From Streptomyces sp. NRRL F-5630 (lineage in GTDB: Bacteria > Actinomycetota > Actinomycetes > Streptomycetales > Streptomycetaceae), in the NCBI RefSeq assembly GCF_000719475.1, contig NZ_JOGO01000115.1, positions 1 to 10,675 on the forward strand: DNA of 10,675 nucleotides, read 5' to 3'. A program made the translations under genes and the position numbers. Under the pieces are notes generated by a model. The model made no database searches. It was not told the DNA's origin and worked only from the letters and a program-made list of their open reading frames with translations. This document shows, one piece after another, positions 1 to 7,264 of this stretch. How positions within the stretch are numbered: position 1 is the first letter of the stretch; every line of letters starts with the position of its first letter.

Positions 1-83
1 GTCCCGGCCGTCCCCCGCCCCGCCCCGGCCCCCGCGCCGCTCGGCCGCCCTCGCGCCCTCCCGCCCCGCGCCGGCCCCGCCGC
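1..83. other. C-rich intergenic edge, no gene seen
   Basis: This short stretch lies downstream of the minus-strand ATPase stop codon at 84-86. It is almost entirely C and G and shows no convincing coding frame or clean hairpin. It may hold the transcript end of the ATPase gene, but nothing specific can be supported. Confidence 0.5.
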
Positions 84-1262
<1,179 letters not shown>

Positions 1263-1589
1263 GGGTCCCCATTGTGGTCGGTCGTATGTCTCCAGTGTTG
1301 CCCCTCGTTGCCGGAATGCGACGGGGCGACGAAAGGTTCGGGGGATTGTCAGTGGCCCGGGTTAGGGTCGCGGCAGATCGACCACGTGTGCGAACGCGCG
1401 CGGGGCGGGTCGGTGTGGCGGACGGGGGCGGGGCCGTGTGACGGCGGTCCGCGCGCCCGGCGCACGACTCGTCCACGGCTCGGTCACGGTACGGACGCGG
1501 CGGGGTTGGCGTGCGCGCCGGCGGGTAGTCGGACGGCTGTTCTCGGGAGGTCCGGGGGCGCGAAGGGACCGGAGGAGGTGGGCTCGCGC
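1263..1589. other. 327-base divergent intergenic region between ATPase and permease genes
   Basis: No gene is credible here. The region must contain the promoters of both the minus-strand ATPase and the plus-strand permease operon. It is less GC-rich near 1270-1370 than in the surrounding genes, as expected for promoters. It contains TAGGGT at 1363-1368 on the plus strand, a small inverted repeat GGTCG-N8-CGACC (1366-1383), and a short hairpin GCCGT-GTG-ACGGC (1433-1445). No clear -10/-35 pair was found for the minus strand; TACGAC lies about 20 bases before the ATPase start. Confidence 0.6.
1363..1368 (+). promoter_or_regulatory. Candidate -10 element (TAGGGT) for the permease-lipoprotein operon
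   Basis: TAGGGT matches the frequent Streptomyces housekeeping -10 pattern (TAGRRT). It points toward the permease genes, with a predicted transcript start near 1375. That leaves a leader of roughly 215 bases before the ATG at 1590. No good -35 hexamer lies at 16-18 bases spacing; a TTGTCA at 1346-1351 is too close (11 bases). It overlaps the inverted repeat GGTCG-N8-CGACC, which could be an operator, although arms of 5 bases are easily found by chance. Confidence 0.35.
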
Positions 1590-2321
1590 ATGAGCGGACA
1601 GAACTGCTTGGTCACGAACGAGTGGATCTGCGGGGAGTATCTGCGAACCCGCAGCCATGAACTGATGGACGCGACGGTGCAGCACGTGCTCATCACCGCC
1701 GTCTCGGTCGCGATCGGCCTCGCCGTCGCGCTGCCGCTCGCCGTCCTCGCCCGCCGCTACAAGACGCTCGCGGGCCCGGTCCTCGGCCTCACCACGCTCC
1801 TCTACACGATCCCCTCGCTCGCGATGTTCTCGCTGCTCCTCCCCGTCTTCGGGCTCTCCCCCGCGCTCGTCGTGACGGGTCTCGTCCTGTACTCGCTGAC
1901 GATCCTCGTGCGGAACATCCTCGCCGGGCTCGAAGCGGTCCCCGAGGAGGCTCGCGAGGCCGCGCGCGGCATGGGATACGGCTCCTGGCGCCTCCTGTGG
2001 GAGGTCGAACTGCCCCTCGCGCTGCCCGCCGTGCTCGGCGGCGTCCGCATCGCGACCGTCTCCACCGTCGCGCTGACCACCGTCGGCGCGATCGTCGACT
2101 ACGGCGGTCTCGGCTCCCTCATCCTCGACGGCCTCGACACGACCTTCAAGGCGCAGGTGCTCGCCGCCTCCGTGCTGTGCGTCGTCCTCGCCGTCGCCGC
2201 CGACCTGCTCCTCCTCGGCCTCCAGCGGCTCCTCACCCCGTGGACGCGCGCGGGCCGCGTGCCCCGCAAGGCGCGTCGCGCCGCTTCCCGTACGAACCCG
2301 GCGCCCGCGGAGGCGATATGA
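1590..2321 (+). CDS. Osmoprotectant ABC transporter permease 1 (OpuCB/ProW-like)
   Basis: A 243-residue integral membrane permease of the BPD_transp_1 family, one half of the channel of the importer. About five hydrophobic segments are visible (near 32-54, 66-87, 92-112, 142-168, 186-212). The cytoplasmic EAA loop that docks on the ATPase is at about 119-146 (EEAREAARGMGYG, then ELPLALP). The start at 1590 was chosen because GGAGGAGGTG sits at 1571-1580, nine bases upstream. The frame is open far upstream, but that part runs antisense to the ATPase gene and encodes arginine- and glycine-rich nonsense. The stop overlaps the start of the next permease in an ATGA arrangement, so the two should be translationally coupled. 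The short N-terminal segment with CLVTNEWICGEY is typical of actinobacterial members, as far as I recall them. Confidence 0.93.
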   Translation: MSGQNCLVTNEWICGEYLRTRSHELMDATVQHVLITAVSVAIGLAVALPLAVLARRYKTLAGPVLGLTTLLYTIPSLAMFSLLLPVFGLSPALVVTGLVLYSLTILVRNILAGLEAVPEEAREAARGMGYGSWRLLWEVELPLALPAVLGGVRIATVSTVALTTVGAIVDYGGLGSLILDGLDTTFKAQVLAASVLCVVLAVAADLLLLGLQRLLTPWTRAGRVPRKARRAASRTNPAPAEAI

Positions 2322-3109
2322 ACGCGCTCACCGGAGCCTTCGACTGGCTCGGCGCCGGGAAGAACTGGCGCGGCGACGCCGGTATCCAGCACCGCCTGAT
2401 CGAACACCTCGGCTTCACCGGGCTGAGCATGCTCGTGGCCTGCCTCATCGCTCTGCCCGTCGCGCTCTGGCTCGGCCACCTCGGCAAGGGCGGCGCGCTC
2501 GCCGTCAACATCTCCAACGTGGGCCGCGCCATCCCCACCCTCGCCCTCCTCGCGCTCCTCTCGCTCACCCCGCTGCGGCAGCACGGCGAGACGCCGACCC
2601 TCATCGCGCTCGTCCTCTTCGCGATACCCCCCGTCCTCACCAACGCCTACATCGGCATGCGCGAGGCCGACCGCGCCGTGGTCGAGGCCGCGCGCGGCAT
2701 GGGCATGAGCGGCGGGCAGGTCTTCCTCCGCGTCGAACTGCCCCTCGCCTTCCCCCTCCTCATGACGGGGATACGCAGCGCCGCCGTCCAGACCGTCGCC
2801 ACCGCGACCCTCGCCGCGATACCGGGCGGCGGCGGCCTCGGCCGCGTCATCACGGCAGGCTTCAACCTGCAGAACACCTCCCAGGTCGTCGCCGGAGCCC
2901 TCCTCGTCGCCCTCCTCGCGCTGCTCGTCGAGGGACTCCTCGTGCTCATCGGCCGCTGGGCCGACCCGATGCGCCGCCGCCGCACCACGGGCAAGGGCAC
3001 GGAGCCGGACGGCGCTACGAGCGGCGGCACGGGCACCGGGGCGGGCGGCGGCACGGAGACGCCCGGCGGTACGGGCGCGGGCGCGGAGCCGGCCGCTGCC
3101 GCCGCCTGA
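2318..3109 (+). CDS. Osmoprotectant ABC transporter permease 2 (OpuCD/ProZ-like)
   Basis: A 263-residue permease, the second half of the membrane channel. Its start overlaps the previous stop (ATGA at 2318-2321). Hydrophobic segments appear near 33-54, 66-84, 94-112, 143-168 and 190-212. The EAA loop lies at about 116-146, with VVEAARGMGMSGG followed by ELPLAFP, closely paralleling the loop in permease 1. The motif IPGGGGLG after it is conserved in this transporter family. The C-terminus (about 220-263) is an unusual low-complexity tail rich in Gly, Thr and Ala after a basic RRRR stretch, beyond the usual end of the family. It is probably disordered and cytoplasmic. Family assignment is secure; which permease corresponds to which named Bacillus paralogue is not. 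Confidence 0.92.
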   Translation: MNALTGAFDWLGAGKNWRGDAGIQHRLIEHLGFTGLSMLVACLIALPVALWLGHLGKGGALAVNISNVGRAIPTLALLALLSLTPLRQHGETPTLIALVLFAIPPVLTNAYIGMREADRAVVEAARGMGMSGGQVFLRVELPLAFPLLMTGIRSAAVQTVATATLAAIPGGGGLGRVITAGFNLQNTSQVVAGALLVALLALLVEGLLVLIGRWADPMRRRRTTGKGTEPDGATSGGTGTGAGGGTETPGGTGAGAEPAAAAA

Positions 3110-3142
3110 GCCCCGTACCCCCGCCCCGGCGCACCGCCCTCG

Positions 3143-3181
3143 CGACACCTCGCGTTACGACACCTCGCGCTACGACACCTC
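3143..3181 (+). repeat. 15-bp tandem repeat, 2.6 copies, upstream of the lipoprotein gene
   Basis: The unit CGACACCTCGCGYTA occurs at 3143-3157 and 3158-3172, differing at one base. A partial third copy starts at 3173 and breaks down after CGACACCTC. The array lies in the 101-base gap between permease 2 and the substrate-binding protein, about 30 bases before the ribosome site. It is non-coding. Its role is unknown: a regulator-binding array or an mRNA spacer are both possible, or plain replication slippage. Confidence 0.85.
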
Positions 3182-3210
3182 ACTGTGAACCGATGAACGG
3201 AGACCCCGAC

Positions 3211-4200
3211 ATGAGCAGGAACACGCATCGCGCGCGGCTGGCCGGAGCGCTGCTCGCCACCGCCGCACTCGCCGCGGGACTCACCGCGTGCGGCGGCGAC
3301 AGCCTGGAGGACAACGGCAAGGACTCCTCCGCGAGCAAGGGCGACGACGCGAGCGGCGGCAAGAAGGGCTCGCTCGTCATCGGCGCGGCCCGCTTCACCG
3401 AGGCGAAGGTCCTCGCCGAGCTGTACGCGGGGGTCCTCGCCGACGCCGGCTACAGCACTTCCGTCAAGACCGTGCAGAACCGCGAGGTGTACGAGCCCGA
3501 GCTGCGCAAGGGCTCGATCGACATCGTCCCCGAGTACGCGGCGACGCTCGCCGAGTGGCTCAACCACGCGAAGAACGGCGAGGACGCGAAGCCCGTCGCC
3601 TCCAGCGACGTCGACGAGACCGTCGCCGCGCTGCGCGAACTCGCCGAGCCGCAGGGCCTCAAGGTCCTCGACGCGGGCAAGGCCGTCGACCAGAACGCCT
3701 TCGTCGTCACCAAGGAATTCGCCACCGAGCACAAGCTCAAGACCCTCTCCGACCTCGGCAAGTCGAAGGAGAAGGTCACCATCGCCGCCGGCGACGAGTG
3801 CGCGAGCCGCCCCTTCTGCGCGCCGGGCCTGAAGAAGACGTACGGCATCAACGTGGCCGGAATCGACCCCAAGGGCGTCGGAACGCCGCAGTCCAAGCAG
3901 GCGGTGAAGGACGGCAAGGACCAGCTCGCCCTCACCACCACGACCGACGCCACGCTGGAGAGCTACGGACTCGTCGTCCTCGACGACGACAAGAAGCTCC
4001 AGAACGCCGACAACATCATTCCCGTCGTCAACGCCAAGGACGCGGGTGACTCCGCGATAGCCAGTGCGCTCGGCAAGCTCAACAAGACCCTCACGACGGA
4101 CGACCTCGTGGAACTCAACCGGAAGGTCGACGCGGAACGGCTGAAGGAGAAGGACGTCGCCGCGGATTACCTGAAGGAGAAGGGGCTCGTGAAGGGCTGA
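3211..4200 (+). CDS. Glycine betaine/choline-type substrate-binding lipoprotein (OpuAC domain)
   Basis: A 329-residue extracellular solute-binding lipoprotein that captures the osmoprotectant and delivers it to the two upstream permeases. The signal peptide is basic then hydrophobic (residues 1-26) and ends in a lipobox LTAC, with Cys27 as the lipidated residue. A Ser/Asp/Gly/Lys linker (28-52) follows. The OpuAC-type ligand-binding domain begins at about 54 (LVIGAARFTEAKVLAE) and continues through PEYAATLAEW (107-116) and LTTTTDATL to the end. The start at 3211 is preferred over the in-frame ATG at 3193 because CGGAG (3198-3202) lies 8 bases upstream of 3211 and gives a standard signal peptide. 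Two cysteines (197 and 203, in DECASRPFC) could form an extracellular disulfide. Ligand is inferred from family and context only. Confidence 0.93.
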   Translation: MSRNTHRARLAGALLATAALAAGLTACGGDSLEDNGKDSSASKGDDASGGKKGSLVIGAARFTEAKVLAELYAGVLADAGYSTSVKTVQNREVYEPELRKGSIDIVPEYAATLAEWLNHAKNGEDAKPVASSDVDETVAALRELAEPQGLKVLDAGKAVDQNAFVVTKEFATEHKLKTLSDLGKSKEKVTIAAGDECASRPFCAPGLKKTYGINVAGIDPKGVGTPQSKQAVKDGKDQLALTTTTDATLESYGLVVLDDDKKLQNADNIIPVVNAKDAGDSAIASALGKLNKTLTTDDLVELNRKVDAERLKEKDVAADYLKEKGLVKG

Positions 4201-4223
4201 GCGGGATTCCGGAGGGGGCGGGG

Positions 4224-4288
4224 CCCGTCGTACGGGCGGGACGGGGGCCGTCGTACGGGCGCCGGGACCGGGTGGTCGCACGACGGCC
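4224..4288. terminator. Nested inverted repeats after the lipoprotein gene, possible terminator
   Basis: A small stem CCCGT-CGT-ACGGG (4224-4236) is followed by a 9-base perfect inverted repeat, GGCCGTCGT at 4246-4254 and ACGACGGCC at 4280-4288, with a 25-base loop. It begins 24 bases after the stop codon of the lipoprotein gene. There is no T-tract, which is common for Streptomyces terminators. The sequence CGTCGTACGGGCG occurs twice (from 4227 and from 4250), so alternative pairings exist. Its function as a terminator is inferred from position only. Confidence 0.4.
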
Positions 4289-4334
4289 GCGCGAGGGCGC
4301 GGGACGGTCGCGGGGACGCCGGGCGGCCGGGACA

Positions 4335-4383
4335 CCGGGCGGTTGTGCGGCCGGGCGGTCGGGCCGCCGGGTGGTTGTGCGGC
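4335..4383. repeat. 17-bp direct repeat with one mismatch
   Basis: CCGGGCGGTTGTGCGGC (4335-4351) recurs as CCGGGTGGTTGTGCGGC (4367-4383), 32 bases apart. No known element matches it. It lies in the non-coding gap and may reflect local slippage or duplication. Confidence 0.7.
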
Positions 4384-4593
4384 GCCCGCGTGAAGGCGCG
4401 TACGGACGCGGGGAGCCGTGCGGGCATCGCGGTGCCGTACGCGTGCCGTGGGGGCGCCTCGCGTGTCACCGAGCGGGCGCCGTGGCGGCCGCCGCGCGGT
4501 GGGTCCCGCCTGCCTCCGGAGGTGGCCTGAGGGCGCACATGCGGAATTGCCGCGTCCGTTCGTGCGGGGTTCGGGCTTTCCTCATCTGACGGG

Positions 4594-4625
4594 CTGACAT
4601 GTTTCCGGCCGGGGCTCCGTAATTT
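4594..4625 (+). promoter_or_regulatory. Candidate promoter for the coiled-coil membrane protein gene
   Basis: A relatively AT-rich patch precedes the gene at 4651. TAATTT (4620-4625) fits the TANNNT pattern of a -10 element. CTGACA (4594-4599) resembles a -35 element, but the spacing of 20 bases is long. A further TAAGTT (4638-4643) could be an alternative -10. The short direct repeat CTGACGGG-CTGACATG (4586-4601) overlaps the possible -35. Confidence 0.3.
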
Positions 4626-4650
4626 GCCTACGCGCGGTAAGTTTCTGGCC

Positions 4651-5622
4651 ATGCCACACGGACGTCACCGTCACTCCCCCCCACTGCACCGGCTGCTGCC
4701 GCCCACCGCGATCGCCGTGGTGGCCGTGCTCGGGGCCGGGGCCTCCTGGTTCAGCGGCCAGGCGCTCGTCCTGCGCGCGCTCGTGTTCCTCGTCGCCGTC
4801 GCCGCCCTCACCGGCGCGGTCGTGATGCGCCGCTGGGACAGCGTCGCCGGGCTGCGCGTCGCCGAACTGGACCGCGCGCGCGGCGCCGACGAGTGGCGCC
4901 ACGAGGAACGCGTGGCCGAGCTGGAGGCCGAACTGGAGGAATCGCGCGAGCAGCGGGGCGAACTGGCCCGCAAGGTGCGCGCCAAGCGCGCCGAACTCTC
5001 CGCGCTGCGCAACGAGCACGCCGCCCTCCTGCGCCGCTACGCCGCCGCCGAGACCGCCCGCGCCAACGCGCTCGAAGGCCGCCGCAGGCTCGCCATCGAA
5101 GCCGCCTCCCCGGCCCGCGCCCTGCCCCCGGCGGGCGCCGACCGGCGCCCGGACCCGCGGCCTTCCGTGCCACGCGGCACCCGGCCCACGCCGGAGCTGT
5201 ACGGGCGCGCCAACGAGGCCCTGAACGCCCTCGCGCACCGCGCCGCCCAGGCCCGTACCGCGGCCCAGGACGCCACGGCCTCCCCGGTCCCCGCGGAGCA
5301 CACCTCGGCCCCGCTCGCGGCCGCGCCCGCCCGCCGCCGGATCGCCGCCGCCTCCGCCTTCGGCCCGGCCCCGGCCCCCCGCCGCCCGGTCCCGCGGGGG
5401 AGCTTCGACTTCTTCGGCACGCACCGCGCCGCCGAGCCGGCCCGCCACCCCGCCGAGGTCCCCGCCGCCGTCCGCGAGGCCGTGCAGCACGCCGACCTCG
5501 CCGATGTCGTGGGCGAGGAGGCGGCCGAGGCGGCGGCGACGGAAGAGGTCATCGACCTCACGGCGCACGACGAGACGGAGCAGCTCGACGTCGGGAGCCT
5601 GCGACAGGCGATGGGCGCCTGA
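4651..5622 (+). CDS. Membrane-anchored coiled-coil protein of unknown function
   Basis: A 323-residue protein I cannot assign to a named family. It has a short basic, His-rich N-terminus (1-17). Two adjacent transmembrane helices follow (about 19-36 and 39-59). A long charged heptad-like region (about 66-152, rich in Glu/Arg/Ala/Leu) should form a coiled coil in the cytoplasm. A Pro/Ala/Arg-rich disordered linker (about 153-250) leads to a more conserved-looking C-terminus: GSFDFFG (250-256), then an acidic end EEVIDLTAHDETEQLDV (298-314). The ATG at 4651 is preferred over an in-frame TTG at 4624 because the residues between would not be natural before the basic N-terminus; the ribosome site is weak. 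Its layout suggests a scaffold or cell-envelope/division-associated protein, which is a guess. It is monocistronic and convergent with the PH-domain pair. Confidence 0.82.
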   Translation: MPHGRHRHSPPLHRLLPPTAIAVVAVLGAGASWFSGQALVLRALVFLVAVAALTGAVVMRRWDSVAGLRVAELDRARGADEWRHEERVAELEAELEESREQRGELARKVRAKRAELSALRNEHAALLRRYAAAETARANALEGRRRLAIEAASPARALPPAGADRRPDPRPSVPRGTRPTPELYGRANEALNALAHRAAQARTAAQDATASPVPAEHTSAPLAAAPARRRIAAASAFGPAPAPRRPVPRGSFDFFGTHRAAEPARHPAEVPAAVREAVQHADLADVVGEEAAEAAATEEVIDLTAHDETEQLDVGSLRQAMGA

Positions 5623-5643
5623 ACCCTCCCCGTCGCACGACGA

Positions 5644-5679
5644 GACGAAGGCGCGGACCGCACGGTCCGCGCCTTCGTC
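5644..5679. terminator. Strong bidirectional hairpin between convergent genes
   Basis: A perfect inverted repeat pairs 5644-5660 (GACGAAGGCGCGGACCG) with 5663-5679 (CGGTCCGCGCCTTCGTC); the practical form is a 16-bp stem with a GCAC loop. It begins 21 bases after the stop of the coiled-coil gene and lies 134 bases beyond the stop of the convergent PH-domain gene. Perfect GC-rich stems without T-tracts are typical Streptomyces terminators, and the symmetry would serve both strands. Confidence 0.85.
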
Positions 5680-5732
5680 GTGTACGGGGTCGCGGAGCCC
5701 ACGAGAGGACGGCGGCGGGCGGGGACACGGGG

Positions 5733-5757
5733 ACGGGGCCGCGAGCGCGGGCCCCGT
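5733..5757. terminator. Second hairpin, probable terminator of the PH-domain operon
   Basis: ACGGGGCC (5733-5740) pairs perfectly with GGCCCCGT (5750-5757) across a 9-base loop. It lies 55 bases past the stop of the minus-strand YdbT-like gene, so it is in a suitable place to end that transcript. It is weaker than the hairpin at 5644-5679. Confidence 0.45.
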
Positions 5758-5812
5758 GACGCGCCGAGGACATCGGCGTACGCCGTACCCGTGGGGCCGC
5801 GCGGGGCGTGGC

Positions 5813-7264
5813 TCAGGGGCGCTCGCGCGGCCATTGGCCGTGCGGGGACGCGCGGCGGCTGGTGCGCGAGCGGTCGGCCTGCGCGTGGAAGACGGCACGG
5901 GCCTCGTCGGCCGCGCGGGCGCGGGCCCGGATCGTGCGGTTCGCGCCGTCGTCGACGGCCAGCGACGCGAGACCGAGGGCGCGTTCCCAAGGGCCCTGCG
6001 TGAAGCGGACGCTCTGCACCTTCGCGTGCGGGACGAGCGAGGTCGTACGGCGCAGCAGGCCCCGCCGGGCGACGAAGAGGTGCGCGTCCACCGCGAGGCC
6101 CTGGCCCCGCCACCACCACGCGAGGCGCCAGCGGGCGCGCTCCGGCGGCCGTACCGGCTCGGGCACCCCCGTACCCGGCAGCACCCGCGCCACGAGCGCC
6201 CGCCCCGTCGCGTACGGCGCGACGGGGACGAGCACCGAGTTCTGCGAGCCCGCCACGCGCAGCTCGACCCGCACCCACCCGAAGGCCCGCCACAGCAGCG
6301 GCTCCACGAGCCGCACCGACTGCACCCGTCCCGGCGGCACCGTCTCGTGCGCCGTCTCCAGGAGCCCGTGGTCCAGGCGCAGCCCGTCGGGGGACTCGCC
6401 GACCGTCCAGTCGTAGGCGTTCGCGTACGCGCGGAACAGCTTCGTCGCGGCGCCGCCCACGATCGGGACCGCCGTCACGGCGATCGACCACAGGCTGTGC
6501 GACGCCGTCCACAGCAGCCACGACACGAACGCCGCGCCGCACAGGGAACCGAACAGCCCCCCGCTCAGCAGCACGGACCCCGCGAGCTGCCCCGGCGCCA
6601 CCCGCCACAGCACCCGCCGCTCCGCCTCGCCCACCGCCCGCACCTCGCCCGGCGCGTGCCCCGCCGCCCGCGCGAGCAGTTCGGCGCGCAGCACCCGCGC
6701 CTCCGCCTCGGCGAGATACGCCAGCTCGTCCTTCGATTTCGCGCCCACCACGTCGAGCTTCAGCTTCGCGACCCCCACGAGCCGCCCGAGCAGCGGACGC
6801 GTCACATCCACGGCCTGGAGCCGGTCCAGACGGATGTGCGCGGTACGCCGGAACAGCACCCCCGAACGGATGCGCAACTCGCTCTCCGTCACCGCGAACC
6901 ACGTCACCCACCAGCTCAGCACCCCGTACACGCAGGCGACGAGGACGACGCCGACGCTCGCGAGCACGAGAGTCCCCGTCGCGAGCGCGGACAGCTGCCG
7001 GTACGCCCCGTTCGGGTCGTGCACCGCCCATCCGAGGAGCACGGCGACAGGCGCCCAGGCGCGGCGGAGGGGGGTGAGGGGGTGGAGACGGCGTTCCGGG
7101 CGGGAGAGGGCGCCCCCGGGGCGTGGCTCCGGGGCGGGGAGGAGCGCGGGGGCCGCCGGGGCGGGCGCGCTCGTATGGGCGGCGGTGGTCGTGTGGGCGG
7201 GGGTGGTCGCGGCGGCCGGTGTCTTCTCGTGCGGGTCCGTCGGCAGCCCCGCCGCGCCGCTCAC
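5813..7264 (-). CDS. Membrane protein with three bacterial PH domains (YdbT-like)
   Basis: A 483-residue membrane protein of the bPH_2 (YdbT) family. An Ala/Thr/Pro-rich tail (1-65) precedes paired helices (about 70-117) and a first PH-like domain (about 118-197, containing ESELRIRSGVLFRR). A second helical pair (about 225-273) leads to the second domain (about 278-340, with DHGLLETAHETVP) and a third (about 388-463, with ARRGLLRRTTSLVP). The three share the pattern of a short strand, a GLL turn, a basic pair and a VQSVR/LQAVD segment. GTG at 7264 is chosen because it overlaps the preceding stop (GTGA), implying translational coupling. In Bacillus subtilis the ydbS-ydbT pair belongs to the SigW envelope-stress regulon and is linked to resistance against a bacteriocin. 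A similar envelope-protection role here is inferred, not shown. Confidence 0.88.
   Translation of the reverse strand: MSGAAGLPTDPHEKTPAAATTPAHTTTAAHTSAPAPAAPALLPAPEPRPGGALSRPERRLHPLTPLRRAWAPVAVLLGWAVHDPNGAYRQLSALATGTLVLASVGVVLVACVYGVLSWWVTWFAVTESELRIRSGVLFRRTAHIRLDRLQAVDVTRPLLGRLVGVAKLKLDVVGAKSKDELAYLAEAEARVLRAELLARAAGHAPGEVRAVGEAERRVLWRVAPGQLAGSVLLSGGLFGSLCGAAFVSWLLWTASHSLWSIAVTAVPIVGGAATKLFRAYANAYDWTVGESPDGLRLDHGLLETAHETVPPGRVQSVRLVEPLLWRAFGWVRVELRVAGSQNSVLVPVAPYATGRALVARVLPGTGVPEPVRPPERARWRLAWWWRGQGLAVDAHLFVARRGLLRRTTSLVPHAKVQSVRFTQGPWERALGLASLAVDDGANRTIRARARAADEARAVFHAQADRSRTSRRASPHGQWPRERP

Larger units (their letters stand above)
4201..4650. other. 450-base gene-poor region with degenerate repeats
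   Basis: No convincing gene is present; open frames here encode Arg/Gly/Ala-rich sequence without recognisable domains. The left two thirds are very G-rich and contain hairpins (see 4224-4288), a 17-bp near-perfect direct repeat (4335-4351 and 4367-4383) and a looser duplication (4271-4301 versus 4370-4400). The last 110 bases (about 4540-4650) are noticeably less GC-rich, as expected for the promoter of the following gene. Confidence 0.6.

Noticed and set aside
1375..1589. A riboswitch in the possible long leader of the permease operon.
   Set aside because: I could not recognise any conserved riboswitch core or an expression-platform hairpin next to the ribosome site, and the leader itself depends on an unproven promoter.
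2647..4335. A long minus-strand open frame over permease 2 and the lipoprotein gene.
   Set aside because: It is antisense to two confidently identified genes and has no recognisable domain.
4272..4589. A 105-codon plus-strand open frame in the gap before the coiled-coil gene.
   Set aside because: There is no ribosome site, the composition is low-complexity, and the third-position bias of real neighbouring genes is missing; the internal repeat is reported instead as a sequence observation.
5774..5785. A 12-bp perfect palindrome CGGCGTACGCCG near the end of the PH operon.
   Set aside because: It is short, and CG-rich palindromes of this size are common at this base composition; no partner site was seen.
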